Origin: Leuctra nigra
Taxonomy: Eukaryota; Arthropoda; Insecta; Plecoptera; Leuctridae
Reading direction: 5' to 3'
Assembly: GCA_934045905.1 (NCBI GenBank)
Contig: OW203765.1
Span: forward strand, 26,687,151-26,751,150
DNA: 64,000 nt
A program made the translations under genes and the position numbers. Shown in pieces: positions 1 to 10,829 of this stretch (the first letter of the stretch is position 1; each line of letters opens with the position of its first letter). Under the pieces are notes generated by a model. That model ran no database searches and was not told the DNA's origin. It was given only the letters and a program-made list of their open reading frames with translations.

Positions 1-456
1 CGTGCCGCCGACCGAGCCACCAGCCAAGCCAGCCGCGGAGAACATCTCGCAGAGTTCACTGTTGGGGCCGTGCACGAGAAGTCGAGCCCGCCTACAGCCG
101 GCACCGAGCATCAGCGGAACGAGCCTCGCGGGAAGGCCGAGGAACACCGAGCGTCCGCCGCGGGCACCGACAGGAGCGCTCCAGCCGGTACGTCTTACCC
201 GCAGCAGAGCGCGCGCTCAACTGAAGAAATGAAGGATGAAAATCATCGCGAATCCAACCTCTGCGATTGGTCGTCCACTCTCCACCAACGGGAAACCAGA
301 CCAACCCGAAAACGAATAAGAGACCGCGCTGCCAGCAACATCGTCGCAGTCAACCGCCAGAAGATGAAGGAAGTACATCCTTCGAAACGTCGCGAACGGC
401 CCTTATCAGGGCCACCAGCACCTCCAACGGAACAAACCGTCACCACTGCCATGTCA
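1..456 (+). repeat. Penelope-like element, upstream direct repeat (pLTR-like)
   Basis: This block is repeated with offset 2840 at 2841-3296; the two copies match through ATGTCA and diverge immediately after. Penelope-like elements characteristically lie in partial tandem with such pseudo-LTRs. The left limit cannot be seen because the window starts inside the repeat. The start of the polymerase ORF lies within it at 70. In a second frame the same DNA encodes the protein's C-terminal tail, which suggests that another element copy may precede position 1. Confidence 0.85.
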
Positions 457-3072
457 TTACAAGATGGTTCCGAAAACGTCCACGACATCATCTACCGCCT
501 CTACGGGGAGGACACACTTCACCGAACGAGAAAGTTTGAGAAGCTTCGCATCAAGAAGGAGAAGACTCTCTGCGATCTAAGTTTTCTGATGCGATGCCGA
601 GGACAGGAAGTAGTACCGAACTTCCTGCGCCTTCATTTCCACACCAGGTCGCCGAACACCAGCCGGATACTGCAGAAAGCTGGCATGGCGCTCCTGCGAG
701 ACACCATATCCCGGACATACAAGAGAATCGACGAGCTGACCACCGATCTCTACCATACGCACCTTAAGCTAAGCAGCGAGCTCGAACCTCCACTTTTCGA
801 TCGGATTGATCTACTGACGCACCGGTCTGCACTGGAGAAGAGTGAAATAGCCCTGCAGCGTCAACGCAAGAAGTTTGACGCGCTCCTGGCTCGTGCTTCT
901 ACCACTGCCAGACCATCAGGCCGCACCATCGACCCAGACCGAGTCGTCGTGAACGCGTCTTCACACGACCTCTCCGACGCAGCTCGCTCAGTCTTAGCGA
1001 GAGGACTCAACTTCGCCGTCGCTCCGTCCCGCCTGCCCATCGAGCGCATCGTCTGCGGCGTGGAAGCGGCCATCCGGACTCTACCCTCCGCCGAGGCAGA
1101 GCAGCTCCGCCAGGACACCGCCGCTGTACTACGTCGATCCAAGCCTCCAGCCAGCAACGTACCTCCTGCAGAGATGCGGGCGGTACGTGAGCTGAGAAAG
1201 AACAAAGCAGTCACGATCTTGCCCGCCGACAAAGGCAACAGCACGGTGGTCCTCGACACGACAGACTACCACGCCAAGCTGAGAGCTCTCCTGGACGACC
1301 CGACATACGCCATCATCAAACGAGACCCGACGCTCGCCTTGGAGAAGGAGACCAGGGACCTGATCAGGGCCTCCTCACTGGATGACAGCGACAAGCGCCG
1401 CCTGATGCCCGGCGACAACTCGTCCAGAGTGCCGAGGTTCTACGGCCTTCCGAAGACTCACAAGCCAGGCCTGCCTCTCCGCCCCATCGTCAGCGCGGTA
1501 CGCTCTCCGACGCAAGCTCTAGCAAAACACCTTGCTAAGCGTCTACAGCCCGACTCCGAGACAGCTCCATCCTACATCAAGAACGCGGCCCACTTCGTCA
1601 GCCTCCTGCACGACCTCCGGCTCGACCCGGGCGATCTACTGGTCAGCTTTGACATCATCTCGCTGTTCACGAACATCCCGATCGACGAGGCAGTAGACAT
1701 CGCAGGCAACAAGTGCAGACTGCCGCCCTCCGTCCTCGAGCTGGTCCGTCACTGCATGAAGTCCACATACTTCATGTTCGACGGCCAGTTCTACGAGCAA
1801 GTCTCCGGAGCACCGATGGGATCGCCGCTGTCCCCTGTGTTGGCCAACCTCTACCTCGAGGACTTCGAGACCAGAGCCATCGACTCGGCGCCGCTGAAGC
1901 CCCGCTGCTGGTACCGCTACGTCGACGACACTTTCGTCGTCTGGCAGCATGGAGCGGACAGGATCCCCGAGTTCTTGGCACATCTCAACTCCGTGCACCC
2001 GAACATCCAGTTCACCCACGAGATGGAGTCCGGTGCACAACTGCCCTTCCTCGACTGCCTCGTCATCAAGAACCAGGACGGCAGCCTTGGACACACCGTC
2101 TACAGGAAGCCGACCAACACCAACCGGTACCTGAACGCGGCATCTCACCACCACCCGTCTCAGCTCCGCGCAGTCGCCAACACTCTGGCCACCCGCTCCC
2201 AGCGCATCGCCGACGCGGACCACATCGACGCCGAGGCCAGGACTCTCCGGGAGTCTCTTTTGGACAACGGCTACCCCAACCGAGTCTTCGAGAAGGCTTG
2301 GAACCGGGTCCCGAAGCCAACGGAGGTCGCGTCCCAGGAGGCCGGGGGAGAGGAAGAGAACGAGCGGCCCCCGAGGCTGGCCTTCCTGCCCTACGTCAAG
2401 GGGACAACCGACTGGATCGGCCGACTCCTGGCAGAGCACGACATCAAAACGGTCTTCAACACCGACCAGAAGATCTCCGAGCTCCTGGGCAGCGCTAAAG
2501 ACAAGATCCATCTCGAGCAGAGAGGCGTCTACGAGATCCCCTGCTCGGACTGCAGCCGCACCTACATCGGCCAGACCAAGCGGCAGATGTCAACGCGTCG
2601 GAAGGAGCACCAGCGAGCCGTCAGGAAGATGGACAGCACATCGTCGCTCGCCCAGCACGTTGAGGAAACCGGACACTCTATCGATTTCGAGGCAATGAAG
2701 CCACTCGCCTCCATCGAGCATTACGTCGTCCGCACCATCCGAGAGGCAGTCGAAATCGAGAGGCGTCCCGGCAACCTCAACAAGCGCGACGACAGCATCC
2801 GCCTTCCACACGCGTGGAAGCCCGTCATGTCCAGGATACTCGTGCCGCCGACCGAGCCACCAGCCAAGCCAGCCGCGGAGAACATCTCGCAGAGTTCACT
2901 GTTGGGGCCGTGCACGAGAAGTCGAGCCCGCCTACAGCCGGCACCGAGCATCAGCGGAACGAGCCTCGCGGGAAGGCCGAGGAACACCGAGCGTCCGCCG
3001 CGGGCACCGACAGGAGCGCTCCAGCCGGTACGTCTTACCCGCAGCAGAGCGCGCGCTCAACTGAAGAAATGA
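70..3072 (+). CDS. Penelope-like retroelement polymerase: reverse transcriptase with GIY-YIG endonuclease
   Basis: Intact 1000-codon ORF. The first ~300 residues are basic with no recognised domain. The RT core includes LPADKGNS (about residue 380), GLPKTHKPG (about 457), GAPMGSPLSP (about 580) and the catalytic YRYVDD box (about 615). The C-terminus has a GIY-YIG nuclease starting GVYEIPCSDC (about 818), followed by TYIGQT, the RRKEH arginine and the downstream REAVEIE glutamate. In this family the protein nicks target DNA and primes reverse transcription of its own RNA. RT and nuclease motifs look complete, so the copy may be young. The last ~76 codons lie in the downstream direct repeat. 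The first ATG in frame is used as start; initiation nearer the ATG at about 232 is possible. Confidence 0.93.
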   Translation: MHEKSSPPTAGTEHQRNEPRGKAEEHRASAAGTDRSAPAGTSYPQQSARSTEEMKDENHRESNLCDWSSTLHQRETRPTRKRIRDRAASNIVAVNRQKMKEVHPSKRRERPLSGPPAPPTEQTVTTAMSLQDGSENVHDIIYRLYGEDTLHRTRKFEKLRIKKEKTLCDLSFLMRCRGQEVVPNFLRLHFHTRSPNTSRILQKAGMALLRDTISRTYKRIDELTTDLYHTHLKLSSELEPPLFDRIDLLTHRSALEKSEIALQRQRKKFDALLARASTTARPSGRTIDPDRVVVNASSHDLSDAARSVLARGLNFAVAPSRLPIERIVCGVEAAIRTLPSAEAEQLRQDTAAVLRRSKPPASNVPPAEMRAVRELRKNKAVTILPADKGNSTVVLDTTDYHAKLRALLDDPTYAIIKRDPTLALEKETRDLIRASSLDDSDKRRLMPGDNSSRVPRFYGLPKTHKPGLPLRPIVSAVRSPTQALAKHLAKRLQPDSETAPSYIKNAAHFVSLLHDLRLDPGDLLVSFDIISLFTNIPIDEAVDIAGNKCRLPPSVLELVRHCMKSTYFMFDGQFYEQVSGAPMGSPLSPVLANLYLEDFETRAIDSAPLKPRCWYRYVDDTFVVWQHGADRIPEFLAHLNSVHPNIQFTHEMESGAQLPFLDCLVIKNQDGSLGHTVYRKPTNTNRYLNAASHHHPSQLRAVANTLATRSQRIADADHIDAEARTLRESLLDNGYPNRVFEKAWNRVPKPTEVASQEAGGEEENERPPRLAFLPYVKGTTDWIGRLLAEHDIKTVFNTDQKISELLGSAKDKIHLEQRGVYEIPCSDCSRTYIGQTKRQMSTRRKEHQRAVRKMDSTSSLAQHVEETGHSIDFEAMKPLASIEHYVVRTIREAVEIERRPGNLNKRDDSIRLPHAWKPVMSRILVPPTEPPAKPAAENISQSSLLGPCTRSRARLQPAPSISGTSLAGRPRNTERPPRAPTGALQPVRLTRSRARAQLKK

Positions 3073-3296
3073 AGGATGAAAATCATCGCGAATCCAACCT
3101 CTGCGATTGGTCGTCCACTCTCCACCAACGGGAAACCAGACCAACCCGAAAACGAATAAGAGACCGCGCTGCCAGCAACATCGTCGCAGTCAACCGCCAG
3201 AAGATGAAGGAAGTACATCCTTCGAAACGTCGCGAACGGCCCTTATCAGGGCCACCAGCACCTCCAACGGAACAAACCGTCACCACTGCCATGTCA
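2841..3296 (+). repeat. Penelope-like element, downstream direct repeat
   Basis: Second copy of the 456-bp repeat at 1-456. It holds the polymerase stop codon at 3072. It runs straight into the AT-rich minisatellite at 3297, so the element's 3' junction is the array itself and no target duplication can be read. Confidence 0.85.
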
Positions 3297-5631
3297 GTTA
3301 TTTTTAGTTAAAAAAAGAGTTTTTAAGAGTTTGGAAGAGTTTTTTTTAGTTAAAAAAAGAGTTTGGAAGAGTTTGGAAGAGTTTTTTTTAGTTAAAAAAG
3401 AGTTTTTTAGAGTTTGGAAGAGTTTTTTTAGTTAAAAAAAGAGTTTGGAAGAGTTTGGAAGAGTTTTTTTTTGTTAAAAAAGAGTTTTTTAGAGTTTGGA
3501 AGAGTTTTTTTTAGTTAAGAAAAGAGTTTTTTAGAGTTTGGAAGAGTTTTTTTTAGTTAAAAAAAGAGTTTTTGAGAGTTTGGAAGAGTTTTTTTTAGTT
3601 AAAAAAAGAGTTTTTGAGAGTTTGGAAGAGTTTTTTTTAGTTAAAAAAAGAGTTTTTTAGAGTTTGGAAGAGTTTTTTTTAGTTAAAAAAAGAGTTTTTT
3701 AGAGTTTGGAAGAGTTTTTTTTAGTTAAAAAAAGAGTTTTTGAGAGTTTAGAAGAGTTTTTTTTAGTTAAAAAATGAGTTTCTTAGAGTTTGGAAGAGTT
3801 TTTTTTAGTTAAAAAAAGAGTTTTTGAGAGTTTGGAAGAGTTTTTTTTAGTTAAAAAAAGAGTTTTTGAGAGTATGGAAGAGTTTTTTTTAGTTAAAAAA
3901 AGAGTTTTTTAGAGTTCGGAAGAGTTTTTTTTAGTTAAAAAAAGAGTTTTTTAGAGTTTGGAAGAGTTTTTTTAGTTAAAAAAATGAGTTTTTGAGAGTT
4001 TGGAAGAGTTTTTTTTAGTTAAAAAAAGAGTTTTTGAGAGTTTGGAAGAGTTTTTTTAGTTAAAAAAAGAGTTTTTTAGAGTTTGGAAGAGTTTTTTTTT
4101 ATTTAAAAAAAGAGTTTTTGAGAGTTTAGAAGAGTTTTTTTTTAGTTAAAAAATGAGTTTTTTAGAGTTTGGAAGAGTTTTTTTTAGTTAAAAAAAGAGG
4201 TTTTTAGAGTTTGGAAGAGTTTTTTTTAGTTAAAAAAATAGTTTTTTAGAGTTTGGAAGAGTTTTTTTTAGTTAAAAAAAGAGTTTTTTAGAGTTTGGAA
4301 CAGTTTTTTTTAGTTAAAAAAGAGTTTTTTAGAGTTTGGAAGAGTTTTTTTTAGTTAAAAAAGAGTTTTTTAGAGTTTGGAAGAGTTTTTTTTAGTTAAA
4401 AAAAGAGTTTTTTAGAGTTTGGAAGAGTTTTTTTTAGTTAAAAAAAGAGTTTTTTAGAGTTTGGAAGAGTTTTTTTTAGTTAAAAAAAGAGTTTTTTAGA
4501 GTTTGGAAGAGTTTTTTTTAGTTAAAAAAGAGTTTTTTAGAGTTTGGAAGAGTTTTTTTTAGTTAAAAAAAGAGTTTTTTAGAGTTTGGAAGAGTTTTTT
4601 TTAGTTAAAAAAAGAGTTTTTGAGAGTTTGGAAGAGTTTTTTTTTAGTTAAATAAAGAGTTTTTTAGAGTTTGGAAGAGTTTTTTTTAGTTAAAAAAAGA
4701 GTTTTTTAGAGTTTGGAAGAGTTTTTTTTAGTTAAAAAAAGAGTTTGGAAGAGTTTGGAAGAGTTTTTTTTAGTTAAAAAAGAGTTTTTTAGAGTTTGGA
4801 AGAGTTTTTTTTTAGTTAAGAAAAGAGTTTTTTAGAGTTTGGAAGAGTTTTTTTTAGTTAAAAAAAGAGTTTTTTAGAGTTTGGAAGTGTTTTTTTTAGT
4901 TAAAAAAAAAAGAGTTTTTTAGAGTTTGGAAGAGTTTTTTTTTAGTTAAAAAAAGAGTTTTTTAGGGTTTGGAAGAGTTTTTTTTAGTTAAAAAAAGAGT
5001 TTTTTAGAGTTTGGAAGAGTTTTTTTTAGTTAAAAAAAGAGTTTTTTAGAGTTTGGAAGAGTTTTTTTTAGTTAAAAAAAGAGTTTTTTAGAGTTTGGAA
5101 GAGTTTTTTTTAGTTAAAAAAGAGTTTTTTTAGAGTTTGGAAGAGTTTTTTTTAGTTAAAAAAAGAGTTTTTTAGAGTTTGGAAGAGTTTTTGTTAGTTA
5201 AAAAAAGAGTTTTTTAGAGTTTGGAAGAGTTTTTTTTAGTTAAAAAAGAGTTTTTTAGAGTTTGGAATGGTTTTTTTTAGTTAAAAAAAGAGTGTTTTAG
5301 AGTTTGGAAGAGTTTTTTTCAGTTAAAAAAGAGTTTTTGAGAGTTTGGAAGAGTTTTTTTTAGTTAAAAAAAGAGTTTTTGAGAGTTTGGAAGAGTTTTT
5401 TTTAGTTAAAAAAAGAGTTTTTTAGAGTTTGGAAGAGTTTTTTTTACTTAAAAAAAGAGTTTTTTAGAGTTTGGAAGAGTTTTTTTTAGTTAAAAAAAGA
5501 GTTTTTGAGAGTTTGGATGAGTTATTTTTAGTTAAAAAAAGAGTTTTTGTGAGTTTGGATGAGTTATTTTTAGTTAAAAAAAGAGTTTTTGAGAGTTTGG
5601 ATGAGTTATTTTTAGTTAAAAAAAGAGTTTA
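3297..5631. repeat. 42-bp AT-rich minisatellite, about 55 copies
   Basis: Near-perfect tandem array with a unit of about 42 bp made of GAGTTTTTTAGAG, TTTGGAAGAG, a T-run and GTTAAAAAAAGAG. Homopolymer runs vary by 1-2 bases, and the first units are shorter because TTTGGAAGAG is doubled. It has no coding potential. It fills the whole gap between the Penelope-like element and the truncated CR1-like LINE. Confidence 0.95.
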
Positions 5632-5997
5632 ACAAACAATGTTCGTGTCGGAAGGAGTCGATATAGCGGAAGTTCTGAGCGCCACCTCATGGTGGAGATG
5701 GAAGAGCTTCTTGGGGTGGGAATGGCTAAATACCCTGAAGCCCGGTTTATAGTCAACGGGATGATGTACAGAGCAGACGTACATGACGAAACAATGGACA
5801 AACTAAATGAAAGTGTTTCGTGGCTGTGCGAAGAGTTGGGTGCCAAGTTCGTCCCACTAAGCCACGAGTTCCCAAATAATTTCGCATCAGGGGACGGGCT
5901 GCACCTCAACACGGCGGGGGGAGAGAAGCTGGGTAGAATTATTGTAGAATGTATTCAAAAGGAGCTGGGGAATAGTGATAGGGCATCAAAAAACTAG
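5632..5997 (+). pseudogene. 5'-truncated LINE ORF1, SGNH esterase domain
   Basis: The frame opens at the minisatellite junction with TNN, the second half of the SGNH block-III GTNN motif. It continues through ARFIVNG to the catalytic block V, DGLHLN, which supplies Asp and His, and stops at 5997. CR1-clade LINEs often carry such an esterase in ORF1. The nucleophile Ser block and everything upstream are lost, so this is a C-terminal remnant. An internal ATG at 5689 is unlikely to be a true start. Confidence 0.8.
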
Positions 5998-6011
5998 TTG
6001 TAGATGGGGGA

Positions 6012-8903
6012 ATGAAAATAGGACCAATGGACAGAAGGACGGGGGAAATAAAGAAAAGTGTAAAAATTGTAAATAGATATAAGTTACGGTTTTTAGAAGT
6101 AAATTGTAGAAGTGTATTTCCTAAACAGCTTCAATTCAGCTCACTAATTGACTGTCATCAGCCTGATGTATTCATTGGCGTTGAATCCTTCCTGGACCCC
6201 GTTATCCGGGACACAGAAGTGTTTGGTGCCGGTTTCAGGATATTCAGGAGAGACCGAAACCGTCATGGAGGTGGAATATTTATCGGGGTCAGGGAAGGAT
6301 TAAGATGCAGAGTTGAGTGGGTTGAAAAGGAAGTAGAGATGATGTGTGTTGAAGTAAAAGAAAGAAATGTGGTCCTAAAGATTGTTGCGGGGTATAGACC
6401 GGGAGGAATCCAGCTGTTAGAGAGACTCAACGAAAGGTTGCAGGAATGGAGTGAAGAGGCGAGAGTGGTGATTGGAGGGGACTTTAATCTACCTGGGGTT
6501 CTGTGGGACATGGGCGATGAAAGTGTGCCACATAAGACGCAAGCCCTGGTACATCAAATAATGAACCAGGGTTTTGTACAGACGGTGCAGGAGGGAACGA
6601 GAGGTTATGGGAACAACAATAGGTCAAACCTCCTAGACGTCTTCCTCGTTCGTCCACCGAACCTATGGTTAGGAGGGGAGGTAGTCGAGGGAATAAGTGA
6701 TCACCAGGTACCAATTTTAGACATAGATTTTGTAAATAAAAGTGAGGAAAAAACAGAAACATACAAAGAGATTTGGCTGTACAGAAAGGTAGATAAAGAT
6801 GGAGTAAAAAAGTTCATGGGAGAAATGTTCGATGATTGGTCTTGTAAAGAGGAAATTTGTGAAGTTAGATGGGAAGCGCTCAAGGACCTATTAAACACAT
6901 GTAGGGAAAAGTTCGTGCCGCGTAAAATCATTCGTCCAAATAGCGATCCGCCTTTTTACAATAAATCTGTCAGAACAATAAAGAGAAAAGCGAGAGTACT
7001 GCATAGAAAGAAGGGCAGGTTAGAAGAAAATGAATGGAGAGTGAAGCGTAAAGCTATTAGAGAAGAGCTTACTGGTGCTAAGAAAGATGCCAAAGATAAA
7101 TATATGGAGAGACTGTTTGATGAGCAGGACATCAAAAGTAGCTGGAGAAAACTTTATGCCCATATTAGAGGGCAGAAAGGAAGTGGCAGAGACATTCCTG
7201 GTCTGAAGGACGATAATTCGGAGGCAGATAAGGACGAGGATAAGGCAGAGATGCTAAGCACTCAGTTTTCCAGAGTTTTTCAAGCAAAGGACAGGGAATA
7301 TATTGGAGGGAGAAATGAAAAAGCCATGTGGGAAAGTTTGAATATAACGACAACAGATATATGGAAAGAGGTCAGAAAAATAAAGAGTGGAAAGGCAGAG
7401 GGGCCAGACAATATTTCAGGGGATACTGTAAGGATGGCAGGAAATAGCATAATTCAATATTTGGATGAGCTTTTCAGAATATCTTTTGCCACAAATACGT
7501 TACCTCTAGAATGGAAGCAAGGGACGGTGGTCCCAATATTCAAGGCAGGGGAGAGAGGTGATCCCAGAAACTACAGACCGGTTAGCCTTACCTCTGTGAT
7601 CTGCAAGACCATGGAGGGGGTCATAGCCAAGTACGTTCGGGGTCACCTAGTGAAACTGGGATGGCTAAGGAGCGAGCAACATGGCTTCCGACCGGGACAC
7701 TCGTGTGAGTCCCAGTTAGCGGGTTTATCGGAGGACCTTCATGAGGCGTTGGATAAAGGCGAAGTCGTGGACGCAATCTTGATTGACTTTGAGAAGGCCT
7801 TCGACAAGGTGCCTCATGGGGAGTTGTTGGGTAAGCTTGGCAGCTTGGGACTGCACGAGGGAGTGGTGGACTGGATAGGCAGTTTCCTTCGCAACAGATC
7901 ACAGAGAGTTAGGGTAGGAAAATGCCTATCCAGGAGCGTAGCTGTTACATCAGGGGTACCCCAAGGAAGCGTGTTGGGTCCCCTGCTGTTTATAATATAT
8001 GTAAATAATATTGGGGAGGGCGTTACAGCTAAGGTTCGATTATTTGCAGACGATCTGATTCTGACCAAACTTATAAGGTGTGATCAGGACAGAAGGGAGT
8101 TGCAGGAGGATGTATATAAAATAGAGACATGGGCGATTAAAAATAAAATGGTTGTGAATGCGAAAAAATGTCAGTATGTTAGATTTTCGAGGGCACGGAA
8201 TGTAGATAGTGGAAGTTACCAAATGGGAGGGGTGCTATTAGACAAACAGGATAGCTGTAAATACCTTGGTGTGGTGCTAGATCGAAAGATGGACGGGGAC
8301 TTACAAATCGGATCGGTAGTCGCAAAATCATCAAGGCAGTTAGCGTTTGTGATGCGGAGCTTGAAGGGCGCTAGCCATAGAACCAAAGCAAAAGCGTACA
8401 CAACGCTAATCAGGCCCATCGTGGAATATGCTGGAGCAGTATGGGACCCTTACAAAAAGGGACAGATCAGGGCGATAGAGAATGTTCAGAGAAGAGCCGC
8501 TAGAAAAGTAACGGGCAAAACAAAATACAGAAAGTGGGTCATAGCAAACAAAGGGCATAAGGTGGGAAGTGAGTTCAAGATCACACTCCAACGGGTTCCC
8601 GAAAGTGTAAGCGAAATGCTAAAGGAGCTAGAGTGGGAATCGTTGGAGGATAGGAGGAGGAAGGCTCGCCTTTTAAACATGTACAGAGCGTTAGTCGGGA
8701 AGGAGGCTTGGAAGGAGGTGGCGAGTAGGTTTGCGATGCCGGACTACTACAGCAGGAACGACCATTCGTGGAAAATCAAGGAGAGAAGGTCGCGTACTGA
8801 GGGTGGTAGGCATTCGTTCGTGAACCGAACCATTAGAGAATGGAACTCGATGGATCTCCGGGAATTTCCAGCCGACTTGGCCGAGTTGAAAAGCTTAGTT
8901 TAG
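6012..8903 (+). CDS. CR1-like LINE ORF2: APE-type endonuclease and reverse transcriptase
   Basis: Intact 963-codon ORF beginning 14 bp after the ORF1 stop. The N-terminal exonuclease-endonuclease-phosphatase domain shows LEVNCRS, the metal-binding Glu in VESF, GGDFNLPG and SDHQVP. The RT domain shows GTVVPIFK, RPVSLTS, ILIDFEKAFD, SGVPQGSVLGP and FADDLIL, so the catalytic box is FADD rather than the common YADD. A C-terminal extension has no zinc knuckle that I can see. The product nicks chromosomal DNA and reverse-transcribes the element RNA in place. Clade assignment rests on the esterase ORF1 and the microsatellite 3' end. Confidence 0.92.
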   Translation: MKIGPMDRRTGEIKKSVKIVNRYKLRFLEVNCRSVFPKQLQFSSLIDCHQPDVFIGVESFLDPVIRDTEVFGAGFRIFRRDRNRHGGGIFIGVREGLRCRVEWVEKEVEMMCVEVKERNVVLKIVAGYRPGGIQLLERLNERLQEWSEEARVVIGGDFNLPGVLWDMGDESVPHKTQALVHQIMNQGFVQTVQEGTRGYGNNNRSNLLDVFLVRPPNLWLGGEVVEGISDHQVPILDIDFVNKSEEKTETYKEIWLYRKVDKDGVKKFMGEMFDDWSCKEEICEVRWEALKDLLNTCREKFVPRKIIRPNSDPPFYNKSVRTIKRKARVLHRKKGRLEENEWRVKRKAIREELTGAKKDAKDKYMERLFDEQDIKSSWRKLYAHIRGQKGSGRDIPGLKDDNSEADKDEDKAEMLSTQFSRVFQAKDREYIGGRNEKAMWESLNITTTDIWKEVRKIKSGKAEGPDNISGDTVRMAGNSIIQYLDELFRISFATNTLPLEWKQGTVVPIFKAGERGDPRNYRPVSLTSVICKTMEGVIAKYVRGHLVKLGWLRSEQHGFRPGHSCESQLAGLSEDLHEALDKGEVVDAILIDFEKAFDKVPHGELLGKLGSLGLHEGVVDWIGSFLRNRSQRVRVGKCLSRSVAVTSGVPQGSVLGPLLFIIYVNNIGEGVTAKVRLFADDLILTKLIRCDQDRRELQEDVYKIETWAIKNKMVVNAKKCQYVRFSRARNVDSGSYQMGGVLLDKQDSCKYLGVVLDRKMDGDLQIGSVVAKSSRQLAFVMRSLKGASHRTKAKAYTTLIRPIVEYAGAVWDPYKKGQIRAIENVQRRAARKVTGKTKYRKWVIANKGHKVGSEFKITLQRVPESVSEMLKELEWESLEDRRRKARLLNMYRALVGKEAWKEVASRFAMPDYYSRNDHSWKIKERRSRTEGGRHSFVNRTIREWNSMDLREFPADLAELKSLV

Positions 8904-9287
8904 ATGTCAGAATTATTGAATGTTAAAATTATTGATAAGAATATTAAGTATTAAGAGTATTAAGAGTATTAAGAGTATTAAGTATTAAGTATTAAGTATT
9001 ATTGAGTATAAAGATTATTAAGAGTATTAAGAGTACCTATTAAGTCGGCGAATTAACAGTTAAAAGCGATCTAGCATTAATATTAACAGTAATAGTTATA
9101 GTTATATTTATATTTATATAAGTATTTATTTTTATTAATTTATATAAATTACTTTAACCTATAAGATTGTTTTAGTTGTATTTTAATTTGACTTAGATTC
9201 TAGAAAATATTTAGTATTAAGACCTCTACCACCTGTTCAATGTAACAAATTGTAGAAAAATAAACATACATACATACATACATACCA
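8904..9287 (+). repeat. CR1-like LINE 3' UTR with CATA microsatellite end
   Basis: AT-rich sequence after the ORF2 stop, with repeated ATTAAGAGT-type units at about 8939-9040, ending in about six CATA repeats at 9264-9287. CR1 and L2 elements end in short microsatellites rather than poly(A), which supports the clade call and marks the element's 3' end. Confidence 0.7.
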
Positions 9288-9429
9288 AAATGTTCCAATT
9301 GTGAACCCCAACAGAGGGTATTTTGATTGTGCTTTGGGACTGACAAACACTGTTATTGCCGTGCATTGTTATTTTTGCTTTGTCCTTTATCGAATATAAA
9401 ATGACTTTGTTTCTTTTTTTGAAACATCC

Positions 9430-9567
9430 CTTAAAATATTTCTGAATATAAAGTCAAGTCGGCTCCAGCCTTAGGAGTAGATGCCCAAGATAGTTGGTGG
9501 TTCGTCCACCCCATGACCTAACATTGTGTTGGAATCTTGGATTGATAAAATAAAATAAAATAAAGAT
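9430..9567 (+). mobile_element. LINE 3' tail remnant with AAAAT-type end
   Basis: Short sequence ending in TAAAATAAAATAAAATAAAG. A similar tail ends the LINE remnant at 17150-17172. No coding part is recognisable. Confidence 0.35.
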
Positions 9568-9570
9568 GTA

Positions 9571-9781
9571 CACTTGGCCAAACAAAAATTGATCGTTCAA
9601 TAAATCTGATAGGCTGATAAATGTAAGATCTCACCAACAGAAGTCAGTCTAAGCGATCTCATTGTCTCACTCTAGTAGGTGACCTCACATTTCAATGATA
9701 ATAACAAGCTTTGATTGGTTATGGGACATGACCAGCAGTCATTCAAATTTGTTCAACTATCAATTTTTGTTTGGCCGAGTG
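9571..9781. mobile_element. 211-bp MITE, Tc1/mariner-like
   Basis: Terminal inverted repeats of about 33 bp begin CACTTGGCCAAACAAAAATT on the left and match, with a C for T, the reverse complement on the right. The element is flanked on both sides by TA (9569-9570 and 9782-9783), the Tc1/mariner target duplication. No ORF. Confidence 0.75.
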
Positions 9782-9943
9782 TACGTATTATTTTTAACTA
9801 TTTGACTTTTAATAAATAAAATACTCTAATGTTTTATAATGAAATCTTTGTTATTGAAGGACACAGCAAAACCACGCATAATCAAGTTTTTGTGAATTAT
9901 TAACTGGCCAATTTCATATCTAAATCAAATTGCTCTCTGGACT

Positions 9944-10091
9944 GGGATCGTGTAACTTTTGTCAACAGTCGATCGACAACTCTTATGGGAAAATAACATT
10001 GACACATCATGGTCGATCGATATCAAAGTTGAGTCAATGCTAATCTCCCATAAGAGTGTCGATCGTTTGTCCAGCAAAGTTATACGATCGC
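9944..10091. repeat. About 148-bp imperfect hairpin (foldback MITE)
   Basis: Left arm GATCGACAACTCTTATGGGA pairs with TCCCATAAGAGTGTCGATCG about 85 bp away; pairing extends outward to GATCGTGTAACTTT/AAAGTTATACGATC. No terminal duplication was resolved. Confidence 0.55.
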
Positions 10092-10829
10092 GGTGCTGGA
10101 TGGAATAGACTCGTTCCATGCCAAAGCGGCCCAACAATTTACGTCACCATCTTTAATGTTAGTCAAACTTGGAAGAATTGTTTATAAACCTAAATAAACA
10201 CATACGTAATTTTTTGTTTCGCCATATCTCTAACGTTGTTGGAGGGACGCACCCCGAAAGAAACCACTTTTAGTAGGGGTTGATACACATAATGTATCAT
10301 AACTTTGGAACCGTTTGAGATAATTGATTGCCCTTTTTTAATAATAAGAGCTAATTACATGAGCTTTTTAACTATTCATTTAAAATTAAAAAAATATTTT
10401 TACATGGGTGACCAAACCAAATTTTTACATTAAACACCCTCATCCCCCAAAGAAAGGCGACTTTTAAAAATCTGAAAAAAAATATATGATATCGGCAATA
10501 AATAGTACTAAAAGATCCCGCAAGTCGAATTCTAGGCCTACTTCTACTTCAGGCGCAGAAAACAAAGGTTTGAGGAAATGTTGAGAAATGTGCACTATTT
10601 TCCTGTGTGATATTAATACTTGTTTTTTTCACAAACGACGGAATGCGACTTAGATTCCTCTTTAAAACATAAATATTCGATATTTGTTGTTAATTGTCCC
10701 TCCGATCTGACACATTACCCTACTGGAAGCAAAAATGCATGAACTAGATCGTAGTTCTTCTTCTTCTTACACCATTGATTCTCAAATTCATTGTCTACTA
10801 GAAATAGGTACTTATTATTGCAATATTGT

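Noticed and set aside
1636..2511. Long minus-strand open frame opposite the Penelope polymerase.
   Set aside because: Antisense shadow of GC-rich coding sequence; no homology recognised.
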